Notes: generated from the letters alone by a model not told the origin. A stretch of 34,090 bases of DNA from an uncultured Verrucomicrobiota bacterium (GCA_903845125.1 CAIMWS010000339.1:1-34090); one strand, 5' to 3'; positions 24,344-31,886 are shown, counted from the first letter of the stretch. Program-made: numbers and translations.

Positions 24344-26335
24344 TCATCTCAATTTCCAGATCAGCAGGACCAGCAGGGTAGCCGTGATCCACAGCACCTG
24401 AAATGGCGCTCCTCCCGACGGCCGCAGGCGGATCGCCGCCAGCCCCCGGTGGAGGGCGGCGAACCACGGCCGGAACCGTTTCTGGCGCCCGCAGTCGGGG
24501 AGTTCCGTGGCCCGGGCAACGCCCGCGGGAAACCAACCGGAAGGCGCCTTCAGCCGCCGCTCGGGCGGCAGCAGCCCGGCGAACCAGTGGGTCAGCGGCT
24601 GGACGAAGCTGGAGCCGGTGTACTGCCGGCGCAAGACCGGCTGGGCATACCCGCCATCCCAGGTCGGCTGCCGGGTTACCGAACGTCCCGCCAGGAGCCG
24701 GCGGCGCAGGGCCGCCAAGGCCAGCGCCAGTGTCAGCAGCGCCAGGAATCCGTAAAACACCATGGACAAACTGCGGGCCGCTCCAGCCAGGTTCAACTCC
24801 AGGATTTCCGCCGGCGCCTTCACCAAGATCTGCAGGATCGGCGTGACGAAATGCAGCAGGGCCGAACCAAACAATCCGCCGGCCAGGCAGCCGATCGCCA
24901 GCAAGCCCATCATGGCCCGCCTGGCCGGGCCGGCTTCGGTGGCCCGATCCGCCTCCGCGGAGCGCGGTTCCCCCAGGAACACGATGCCGAAAACCTTGGT
25001 AAAACCGACCGCTGCCAAGCCGCCGATCAGGCCCAAGCCCGCCAGCGTGGCCAGCAACGGAGCCAGCCAGCGCAGCTCCAGCGTGGCCAGGCCGGTGAAG
25101 GCGCCCATGAGGATCAACAGCTTGCTTAAGAATCCGTTGCAGGGCGGCAGGCCGCAGCTGGCGGCCGCACCCGCCAGGAAGGCGGCCCCGGTCCACGGCA
25201 TGCGTTGGAGCAGGCCGCCCAGGCGTTCCATGTCCTGGGTGCCTGTGCCGTGCCCCACGCTGCCGGCCCCGAGGAACAACAGCCCCTTGAAAATCGCGTG
25301 GTTCACCACGTGGAACAGCGCCCCTGAAAAACCAAGGATGGCCACCACCGGGGCTTGCGCGGAAATGCCGATCAGCCCGAGCCCGAGCCCCAGCGCCACG
25401 ATGCCGGTATTTTCCACGCTCGAATAGGCCAGCAGGCGTTTCAGATCCTGCTGCGCCAGCGCCAACCAGGAGCCCAGGATCCCTGAAGTGAGGCCAATGG
25501 CCACCAGGACCCACCCCCACCAGGGCGCGGGCTCACCCAGGCAGGCCAGCAGGCGCACCAAACCGTAAATGCCCGTTTGGATCATCACCCCGGACATCAA
25601 GGCGGATATGTGGCTGGGGGCGGCGGGATGCGCCTCCGGCAGCCAGCCAGCCAGTGGCAGGAATCCCGCCGTGGCCCCGAAACCGATCAAGGCCAGCACG
25701 AAAAACCAGCCCGTTTGCCCGGAGGTCTCCAGGCCCGCCATCCGCCATTGATGGAAATCCAGGGAACCGGCCGCCTGGCCCATCAGCAGAAATAGAACCA
25801 CCAGGAAGGCCGTGCCCCAGTGCGTGGCCACCAGGCAGCTCCAGCCGGCTTCCCGGACCGCCGGTTTTTCATCCTTGAATACCACCAGGAAATAGGCCGC
25901 CAGGGCCATGATTTCCCAGGCCATCAGGAATACCACCGCGTTGCCGGCCACCACCACCAGCACCATGGCGGCCACCAGCAGATTGTGGAAAAACCACGCG
26001 GCCCCGAGGTTCTTCTCCTTTTCCCATGCCTTCCAGGATTCCCCGCCATAGATGGCGGCTGGCATCGCCAGTCCCAGGATCGGCAGGATAAAAAAGGCGG
26101 AAAGGCTGTCCAGTTGAAGATCGAGCGCCCCCACCGGCAGGCTCCATTCCCAATGGATTCCCCCTGGAGCGCCCCCCAGCCAGGCGCTCGCCGCGCCAAA
26201 TAATCCCGTCCATCCGCCCACCACGGTGCCGATGGTTCCCAGGCCGGTGGCCATGGCCGGAGCCTTGCGGCCCGCCAGTAACGCCGCCAGGCCAGTTCCA
26301 GCCAGGATGGCTATCGACCATAATATCAGGATCAT
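24344..26335 (-). CDS. Divergent HyfB/NuoL-type antiporter-like subunit B1 with missing channel lysines
   Basis: This is a 663-residue membrane protein of the same family as B2 and B3 but clearly divergent. It keeps E141 (MAWEIM), the SHISALMSG block, K350 (NHAIFKGLLFLGAGS) and a C-terminal TWDGGYAQPVLRRQYTGSSF block. The helix-7 lysine is T222 (GATAGFLP), the following His is A229, and the helix-8 lysine is Q253 (MIQTGIYG). The GFVSEWL glutamate of B2 and B3 is replaced by K405 (GFLSKLL), as in NuoL-like proteins. Conventional proton transfer through its first half-channel therefore looks unlikely. ATG 26335 overlaps the stop of regulator 1 (ATGA). Confidence 0.88.
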   Translation of the reverse strand: MILILWSIAILAGTGLAALLAGRKAPAMATGLGTIGTVVGGWTGLFGAASAWLGGAPGGIHWEWSLPVGALDLQLDSLSAFFILPILGLAMPAAIYGGESWKAWEKEKNLGAAWFFHNLLVAAMVLVVVAGNAVVFLMAWEIMALAAYFLVVFKDEKPAVREAGWSCLVATHWGTAFLVVLFLLMGQAAGSLDFHQWRMAGLETSGQTGWFFVLALIGFGATAGFLPLAGWLPEAHPAAPSHISALMSGVMIQTGIYGLVRLLACLGEPAPWWGWVLVAIGLTSGILGSWLALAQQDLKRLLAYSSVENTGIVALGLGLGLIGISAQAPVVAILGFSGALFHVVNHAIFKGLLFLGAGSVGHGTGTQDMERLGGLLQRMPWTGAAFLAGAAASCGLPPCNGFLSKLLILMGAFTGLATLELRWLAPLLATLAGLGLIGGLAAVGFTKVFGIVFLGEPRSAEADRATEAGPARRAMMGLLAIGCLAGGLFGSALLHFVTPILQILVKAPAEILELNLAGAARSLSMVFYGFLALLTLALALAALRRRLLAGRSVTRQPTWDGGYAQPVLRRQYTGSSFVQPLTHWFAGLLPPERRLKAPSGWFPAGVARATELPDCGRQKRFRPWFAALHRGLAAIRLRPSGGAPFQVLWITATLLVLLIWKLR

Positions 26336-27033
26336 GGCAGCAGGCTTTGTGGCATATGGGGCTTCAAGCCAGCCGTTACGCGGCGCACTTGTTCCAGGAT
26401 TTCCTCCCGGCCACCCTGTCGTTGCAGCACCTGTTTGACCTCCGGCACCCGCAGCGTGTGGGCGATCTGGGCCAGCAAGTGCAGGTGCGCCCTCACCGTG
26501 GGGCTCACCACGGATAACAGCACGTACACCAACCGGCCATCCAGCGCGCCGAATTCGACCGGCTTGTCCAGGAAACCTACCGTTACCATCGGTTTGGACA
26601 CCTGCAATACCATCGGATTCCGCACGTGCGGGATCGCAATGCCTTCCCCCACAGCGGTGGTCCCCAAGGCTTCCCGGGCCAGCAGCACCTGCAATAAAAA
26701 GCCGCGATCCACTTCCTCGGGAAGGCGCAGGTGCTCCACCAGCGACCGTAATGTGGATTCCTTGTCTGAACCGTCCAGACGGTAAAAAATGCCCCCGGCT
26801 TGGATCGCATCGACGAGGTCAGGCAGGGGGGCGGCGTTTTCTTCCAAGTCTTGGAAAGTCTTGGGGTTGACGTTAATCCTTTGCGCTTGTGCCCATTCCA
26901 ATATCTCCGCCCGGTTAAAGCGGTATTGACCGCTGACCCGGTAAGCAGGCAAGTTGCCTTCGGCGATCCAGCGATAAACGCTCTTCTCCGAGATATTCAG
27001 CAACTCAGCGACATTCCTGACCGTTAATTGCAT
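26332..27033 (-). CDS. HTH (excisionase/MerR-type) - PTS EIIA fusion protein, copy 1
   Basis: This is a 233-residue protein and the first gene of the operon. Residues 3-50 are a well-conserved excisionase-type DNA-binding domain (VAELLNISEKSVYRWIAEGNLP, then YRVSGQYRFNRAEILEW). A linker leads to a PTS EIIA (PtsN/fructose class) domain at about 90-220, with GEGIAIPHVRNP giving the candidate phospho-histidine H136, at the same residue number as in copy 2. RAHLHLLAQIAHTL is the second EIIA block. In PtsN the equivalent histidine is phosphorylated by NPr. I infer a regulator of this operon, perhaps through the half-sites just upstream. Only a weak purine-rich GGAAAAA precedes ATG 27033. Copies 1 and 2 are clearly paralogous but much diverged. 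Confidence 0.87.
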   Translation of the reverse strand: MQLTVRNVAELLNISEKSVYRWIAEGNLPAYRVSGQYRFNRAEILEWAQAQRINVNPKTFQDLEENAAPLPDLVDAIQAGGIFYRLDGSDKESTLRSLVEHLRLPEEVDRGFLLQVLLAREALGTTAVGEGIAIPHVRNPMVLQVSKPMVTVGFLDKPVEFGALDGRLVYVLLSVVSPTVRAHLHLLAQIAHTLRVPEVKQVLQRQGGREEILEQVRRVTAGLKPHMPQSLLP

Positions 27034-27044
27034 TTTTTCCGACG

Positions 27045-27103
27045 GTGTCTAAAAATTGCCCCGATTTAGACATCTTTGGACACGCTATAACTCGTGTCTT
27101 AAA
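27045..27103. promoter_or_regulatory. Cluster of four TGTCYAAA-like half-sites (candidate operator)
   Basis: GTGTCTAAA lies at 27045-27053. Its inverted copy TTTAGACA (27065-27072) gives a perfect 8-bp dyad with an 11-base spacer. A second inverted copy TTTGGACAC (27075-27083) and a direct copy GTGTCTTAAA (27094-27103) follow. They overlap the -10, the spacer and the leader of the minus-strand promoter, a layout expected of a repressor operator. The binding protein is unknown; the adjacent HTH-EIIA protein or the response regulator are candidates. Confidence 0.55.
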
Positions 27104-27110
27104 TTGTCAA
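27084..27110 (-). promoter_or_regulatory. Candidate promoter of the Ehr-type operon
   Basis: On the minus strand a perfect TTGACA -35 box (27110-27105) is followed by TATAGC (27089-27084). The spacing is 15 bases, slightly short of the optimal 17. Transcription would start near 27077, giving a leader of about 45 bases before ATG 27033. Confidence 0.45.
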
Positions 27111-27394
27111 ATATCTTAAATGACTGGCTAAACAGCCATTAAAGCAGCCCCGCCGCTTAGCCGTGTCCCGGCCATTGGCTCGGTCGTTTTTGCTGGATCA
27201 TTTTTGGACCAGATATTCACCATTCGGCGCCTGCAGACCTGTTCAAGTTCGGCTGGCGGCTGCTCATTCGCCTTGTGCAAAATCTTGCAGTACAATTTCT
27301 TCCATCTCAAATCCAGGGAGCCGCCTGGATTGTGTTTAAACTGATCTTTTGGCTTTTCAACCACCTGAAAAAAGTTCAGAATGAGGCTGCTATT

Positions 27395-28144
27395 ATGAGC
27401 CATTCCGGTCGAATACTGGTTGCTGACGATGAAATCTTCTTTTTGGAAGCCACCGTTAAGTATCTCAAATCTGCGGGATACGAGGTGGAAAGTGCTCCGG
27501 ATGCCCATATCGCAGCCAACCTGCTGCAAAAGCATGAATTTGACCTCCTGGTTTCTGATATTGAAATGCCAGGCAATCAGAACCTGGCTTTGTTGCGCGG
27601 TTTGCCGCAGTTGACCAATGGCCTGCCCGTAATCCTCGTGACCGGGCACCCCACCTTTGAAACGGCAGTTCAATCCATCCAGTTGACCGTATCGGCCTAT
27701 TTGGTCAAACCGATCAACCCGCAGGATTTACTGGATGAGGTGCGACGGTCGATCGAACGGTGCCGGGCTTTCCGGGCAATCCAGGAAAACCGCCAGCGGG
27801 TGCAGGATTGGTGCCACCAGTTGGAGCAGATTGAGAGTGTCACCCGCACCACCCAGAATAACGCGCTCCAAACCCCATGGAATGCCTTTGTAACCATGAC
27901 GTTGCAAAACATCGTGGAATCCCTGCTGGATCTTAAGCGTTTCAGCGATTTGATCGGCCCTGATAAAACCGACGCCCCGGCTGTGCCTTGGCGGGAAGCC
28001 TCCCAATCAACAGTTTTGCTCCAAGCCATCAAGGAAACCATTGAAGTCCTGGAAAAAAGCCGCAACCAATTCAAATCCAAGGAATTGGGCGAGCTGCGCC
28101 GCCGCCTGGAAAACCTGTTGCCCGCGAGCGTGAAGAATGGCTGA
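27395..28144 (+). CDS. Response regulator with N-terminal receiver and unrecognised C-terminal region
   Basis: This is a 249-residue protein. A CheY-like receiver spans residues 5-125 with D11 and D12, phospho-acceptor D55 (LLVSDIEMPG), T83 (LVTGHP) and K105 (LVKP), all canonical. Residues about 126-249 contain no DNA-binding domain I recognise and look largely helical, possibly coiled coil (QENRQRVQDWCHQLEQIE and later EVLEKSRNQ). The output may therefore be protein-protein rather than DNA binding. I start at ATG 27395, where receiver homology begins; the frame is open 40 codons further up, but that part looks like noncoding leader. No histidine kinase is adjacent, so it is an orphan here. 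It is divergent from the Ehr-type operon and shares its upstream region. Confidence 0.85.
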   Translation: MSHSGRILVADDEIFFLEATVKYLKSAGYEVESAPDAHIAANLLQKHEFDLLVSDIEMPGNQNLALLRGLPQLTNGLPVILVTGHPTFETAVQSIQLTVSAYLVKPINPQDLLDEVRRSIERCRAFRAIQENRQRVQDWCHQLEQIESVTRTTQNNALQTPWNAFVTMTLQNIVESLLDLKRFSDLIGPDKTDAPAVPWREASQSTVLLQAIKETIEVLEKSRNQFKSKELGELRRRLENLLPASVKNG

Positions 28145-28204
28145 TCCGGGTGGTTTCAAGCGCCCGCCCCTGTTTTGGGCGCAGCTCAAGGGTGTTTGGG
28201 TAAA

Positions 28205-28224
28205 AGGGACTATTAGGGACTATT
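28205..28224 (+). repeat. Perfect tandem 10-bp repeat upstream of the 261-residue gene
   Basis: AGGGACTATT occurs twice back to back (28205-28214 and 28215-28224), about 35 bases before ATG 28259. It could be a regulator half-site pair; a 10-bp period would place both on one helix face. Confidence 0.5.
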
Positions 28225-28258
28225 TGAACCTCCGCCGGGCTGTGGTAGGGTGTGGAAC

Positions 28259-29044
28259 ATGAAATTCGCCAAATATTGGGCTAAAAGCTCGTTCCATGGG
28301 TTCACTTGCTGGAGGTCGTCCGATGCCAGCCTGCCCGCCGCTGAGGCGCTCGCCCAAGAGGCAGTTCGGGCCTTGGTAGCGCGTTTCGAGAGCCAGGGAC
28401 CACCGCTGAACCGCTACGGCTACACGGACCGCCCCCTGCGGGAGCAGGTGCTGCGGGAGATCCGCGATCCGGCAGGCGGGCTGGCGGCGGCGATCACCCG
28501 CAATTCCTACGGCTGCCAGGTCCTGAACACTTCGCGGGTGATGTTCGTGGATGTGGACCTGCCGGAAGGATCCGCAGGCAGCTCCCGGGAGGCGGACGTC
28601 GTGGCCCGGTCCGGCGCCTGGGCGCAGGCCCACCCGGGCTGGGGCTGGCGGGTATATCGCACCCGCGCGGGCGTGCGACTGCTGGCCACCCACGCGCTGT
28701 TCGATCCCGATGGCGAAGCCGCCGGCCAGGTTTTTGAGGCCCTGGGGGCGGATCCGCTCTACCAGCGGCTGTGCGGGGTGCAGCAGTGTTTCCGGGCCCG
28801 CTTGACGCCCAAGCCGTGGCGCTGCGGCTGCCGGAAGCCTCCCCGCGGCTGGCCGTGGCCCGATGCCCGAGCCGAGGCGCGCTTCAAGGAATGGTTGGAC
28901 CGCTATGGACAGGCCTGCCGCGCGTTTGCCACCTGCGAGCTGATTGCCGAGCAGGGTGCCCGTGAGACGGAGCCAACGGCCCGGCTGATTGTCCAAGCCC
29001 ATGACGAAGCGGTCCTGGCCGCAGGCGGTTTGCCATTAGCCTGA
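28259..29044 (+). CDS. Conserved-looking protein of unknown function with an FVDVD motif
   Basis: This is a 261-residue soluble protein without signal peptide or membrane segment. ATG 28259 is preceded by TAGGG at suitable spacing; a GTG at 28250 would add three residues. VMFVDVDLP (94-102) gives two acidic residues (D98, D100) at the end of a beta strand. It is followed by RVYRTRAGVRLLATH (131-145) and a basic CFRARLTPKPWRCGCRK block (177-193) with several cysteines. A strand-encoded D-x-D followed by a basic strand and a histidine faintly recalls archaeo-eukaryotic-primase-type or other metal-dependent nucleotidyl-transfer folds, but this is weak and I do not assign a function. Codon use resembles its neighbours. 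Confidence 0.75.
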   Translation: MKFAKYWAKSSFHGFTCWRSSDASLPAAEALAQEAVRALVARFESQGPPLNRYGYTDRPLREQVLREIRDPAGGLAAAITRNSYGCQVLNTSRVMFVDVDLPEGSAGSSREADVVARSGAWAQAHPGWGWRVYRTRAGVRLLATHALFDPDGEAAGQVFEALGADPLYQRLCGVQQCFRARLTPKPWRCGCRKPPRGWPWPDARAEARFKEWLDRYGQACRAFATCELIAEQGARETEPTARLIVQAHDEAVLAAGGLPLA

Positions 29045-29093
29045 TCCGGCCGGCAGTTTGTGAAATCCCGGAACCACGATCTTCCCCAAGCAT

Positions 29094-31886
29094 ATGAAAA
29101 CGATTTATAGGCAATCTCTGCGGCGCCTCCGGAACATTCTGGCCGCCGGGCTGTTGGGCGGGGCCGTCTGCTCCGCCACTGCGGCGGGCACCTACCCCCC
29201 GTCCACCAGCTTATGGTTCGATCAGCCCGCCAAATCGTTCCACGAGGCGTGTGTGCTTGGGAATGGCCGGATCGGGGCGATGGTTTTCGGCGGGGTGGAC
29301 CGGGAACGCATGGTTTTGAATGAAAGTTCCGTCTGGTCAGGCTCACCCGCGAACAATGACCGCGAGGGCGCCTTCCGGGTGCTGCCGGAGATCCGGCGGC
29401 TGCTGGCCGAGGGGAAGAACCCCGAGGCGGCTGACCTGGTGATGAAAAACTTCACCTGCCAGGGCGCCGGCTCCGGAGCCGCCAACGGCGCCGATCTGCC
29501 ATTCGGCTGTTACCAGGTTTTGGGCAGCCTGCGGCTGCAGTTTGGCGGCGCGGGCAGCGAGCCGCTGCTCCAATGCGCCAGCGGCCACCGCGCCTGGTCT
29601 CCCAACCAGGAGGTGGAATTCTCCGCGGACGGCGACCTCACCACCAAGTGGTGTATCATCCATGAAGGCCGGCCGGTGGTGTGGCTGATCGACTCCGGCC
29701 CGGCCGGCGCCCGCCCGGCCAGCTACCGCCTCACTTCGGCCGAGGACGTGCCGGAGCGGGATCCGCGAACCTGGACGCTGGAAGGTTCCCTGGATGGCAA
29801 AACCTGGACGCTGCTCGACCAGCATCGCGGCGAGCCGGCCTTCACCAACCGGCAGGAAACCAAATCATATGGGATCGCCCAGCCGGCGGCGGCCCGGTAT
29901 TTCCGGTTCACTTTTGCGCCAAATCCTGGGATCACCCATTTCCAGGTGGCGGAGATTGCGCTGGAGGGAGTGGGTTGGCAAGCCGAAGCGCCCCGGGATT
30001 ACGAGCGTCGCCTGGATCTGCGCTCGGGCACGGCGGAGGTGGTTTACACGCAAGGGGGGGTCCGTTTCGAGCGAACGCATTTTGTCAGCGCCCCGGACGA
30101 AGTGTTTGTCTCGCGCTTCACTGCGGATAAACCGGCCGCGTTGTCGTTTTCCATCACGCTGGACCGGCCCGAGCGGTTTGTGACCCAGGCCGTGAACGAT
30201 GGCGAATTGCTCATCACCGGCACGCTCAATGACGGCCACGGCGGCCGGGGGGTCACCTACGCCGGGCGGCTGCGTGCCCAAATCCGCGGCGGCGCGGTGA
30301 AAGCCCGTGGCAACCAGCTCCTGGTGGAAAACGCCGATGAAGCGCTGCTGCTGTTTGCGGCCGCCACGGATTACCGCGGGTTCGCGGGGCGGCAACTCAG
30401 CGATCCCGTGCAGGCCACCCAGCGCGACCTCGACCGGGCGGCGGGAAAATCCTTCGCCGGGCTGCGCTCCGCGCAGGCGGCGGACCACCGGAAATGGTTC
30501 GACCGGGTGGAGCTGAACCTGCCCGCCACCGCCAACAGCGGGCTGCCCGCCAGCCGGCGCCTGGCGGGTTTCGCCCAAGGCGCGGAGGACCCGTCCCTGG
30601 CCGCGCTCTACTTCAATTTCGGCCGGCACCTGCTGATCAGCTCCTCGCGGCCGGGGGGGCTGCCGGCGAACCTGCAGGGCATCTGGGCGGAGGAAGTCCG
30701 CACCCCTTGGAACGGTGATTGGCACCTGGATATCAACGTCCAGATGAATTACTGGCCCGCCCTGGTGTGCAACCTCCCGGAACTCCAGGATCCTTTGAAC
30801 CAGCTCATCGCCTCGCTGGTGGAACCCGGCCGGCGGACGGCCCGGGCCTACTACAACTCGCGGGGCTGGGTGGCGCATGTCATCACCAACCCGTGGGGCT
30901 TCACCGCGCCTGGTGAGCACGCCTCCTGGGGCGCCACCACCGGCGGCTCCGCCTGGCTGTGCGAGCATCTCTGGGAACAGTATGCCTTCACCCTGGACCG
31001 CGAATTCCTGCGCCGCGTTTACCCGGTCCTGAAAGGCTGCGCCGAGTTCTACCTCGACAATCTCTGGGAGGAGCCGGATCACCATTGGCTGGTGACCGGG
31101 CCGTCCAATTCCCCGGAGAATACCTTCCGGCTGCCGGATGGCCGCCAGGCGGCGGTCTGCATGGGGCCAACCGTCGATATGCAGCTCCTGCGCGAGCTGT
31201 TCAGCAATACCCTGCGGGCTGCCGAAATCCTGGGCGTGGACGAGGGCTGGCGGCGGGAGCTGGCGGAAAAGAAGGGCCGGCTGGCGCCCAACCAGATCGG
31301 TCCCGATGGCCGGCTGCAGGAATGGCTCAAGCCTTATCCCGAGCCGGAGCCCACGCACCGCCATACTTCACCCATGTATGGGCTTTATCCCTATTACGAG
31401 ATCTCCCGGCGGGGCACGCCGGAGCTGGCCGCCGCCTGCCGCAAGTTCCTCGACGCCCGCGGCGACGACAGCAACGGCTGGGCGCTGGCCTGGCGCATCA
31501 ATCTTTGGGCGCGGCTGGGGGATGGCGAACGGGGCTATAAACTGCTCCGGAGGTTGCTGCGCCCGGCCGGCGGCGGCAGCGGGTCGCTGCCGAATCTCTT
31601 CGATTCCTGCCCCCCGTTCCAGATCGATGGCAATTTTGGCGGGTGCGCCGGCATTGCCGAGATGCTGCTGCAGAGCCACGCCGGAGAGATCGAACTGCTC
31701 CCCGCGCTGCCGAAGGCCTGGCCGGAAGGCTCCGTGAAAGGCCTGCGCGCCCGTGGCGGGTTCACCGTGGATTGCGCCTGGAAGGATGGCCGGGTGGCCG
31801 CCTTCCGCATCGCCGCGGAGGAAGCGCGCCCGGTCCGGGTGCGGGTGAATGGCGAGGTCCGGACAGTCCTGGCGGAAAAATTGTGA
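29094..31886 (+). CDS. Secreted GH95 family alpha-L-fucosidase-type enzyme with inserted discoidin-like domain
   Basis: This is a 930-residue protein with a signal peptide (about residues 1-30, ending A-T-A-A-G). The GH95 N-terminal beta domain starts near residue 37 (WFDQPAKSFHEACVLGNGRIGAMV). It is interrupted at about 150-302 by an F5/8-type C (discoidin-like) domain (FSADGDLTTKW, SLDGKTWTLLDQ, ARYFRFTF) and then resumes at Y303. The (alpha/alpha)6 catalytic part contains WHLDINVQMNYWPA (543-556), SNSPENTF with E675, the candidate general acid, and QIDGNFGG with D845, the candidate base-side residue. By eye D546 stands where Bifidobacterium AfcA has N421, while N548 matches N423. Likely substrates are terminal fucose or galactose-type residues on plant, algal or host glycans. 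Neighbouring glycosidase genes support a saccharolytic role. Confidence 0.9.
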   Translation: MKTIYRQSLRRLRNILAAGLLGGAVCSATAAGTYPPSTSLWFDQPAKSFHEACVLGNGRIGAMVFGGVDRERMVLNESSVWSGSPANNDREGAFRVLPEIRRLLAEGKNPEAADLVMKNFTCQGAGSGAANGADLPFGCYQVLGSLRLQFGGAGSEPLLQCASGHRAWSPNQEVEFSADGDLTTKWCIIHEGRPVVWLIDSGPAGARPASYRLTSAEDVPERDPRTWTLEGSLDGKTWTLLDQHRGEPAFTNRQETKSYGIAQPAAARYFRFTFAPNPGITHFQVAEIALEGVGWQAEAPRDYERRLDLRSGTAEVVYTQGGVRFERTHFVSAPDEVFVSRFTADKPAALSFSITLDRPERFVTQAVNDGELLITGTLNDGHGGRGVTYAGRLRAQIRGGAVKARGNQLLVENADEALLLFAAATDYRGFAGRQLSDPVQATQRDLDRAAGKSFAGLRSAQAADHRKWFDRVELNLPATANSGLPASRRLAGFAQGAEDPSLAALYFNFGRHLLISSSRPGGLPANLQGIWAEEVRTPWNGDWHLDINVQMNYWPALVCNLPELQDPLNQLIASLVEPGRRTARAYYNSRGWVAHVITNPWGFTAPGEHASWGATTGGSAWLCEHLWEQYAFTLDREFLRRVYPVLKGCAEFYLDNLWEEPDHHWLVTGPSNSPENTFRLPDGRQAAVCMGPTVDMQLLRELFSNTLRAAEILGVDEGWRRELAEKKGRLAPNQIGPDGRLQEWLKPYPEPEPTHRHTSPMYGLYPYYEISRRGTPELAAACRKFLDARGDDSNGWALAWRINLWARLGDGERGYKLLRRLLRPAGGGSGSLPNLFDSCPPFQIDGNFGGCAGIAEMLLQSHAGEIELLPALPKAWPEGSVKGLRARGGFTVDCAWKDGRVAAFRIAAEEARPVRVRVNGEVRTVLAEKL

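Larger units (their letters stand above)
27034..27394. other. Divergent regulatory region between the Ehr-type operon and the response regulator
   Basis: This 361-base gene-free stretch has a notably AT-rich part at 27045-27120, unlike its GC-rich surroundings. It holds the operon promoter and the half-sites listed separately. The right half (27130-27394) must carry the response-regulator promoter, but I found no well-spaced -35/-10 pair; TACAAT at 27291-27296 is the best -10 candidate. Confidence 0.6.

Noticed and set aside
8986..27033. Complex I (Nuo) or Mrp antiporter operon
   Set aside because: The set contains HyfE- and HyfF-type proteins, a NuoC-NuoD fusion and the HyfB-specific TWD.GY....R.QYT block, and lacks NuoE, NuoF, NuoG and the small Mrp subunits.
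27275..27394. A 40-residue N-terminal extension of the response regulator
   Set aside because: Receiver homology begins at ATG 27395, which has an acceptable upstream GAGG; the extension has no family support.
28160..28182. GCGCCC/GGGCGC hairpin as a terminator of the response regulator gene
   Set aside because: The stem is only six base pairs with an 11-base loop and no T-tract after it.
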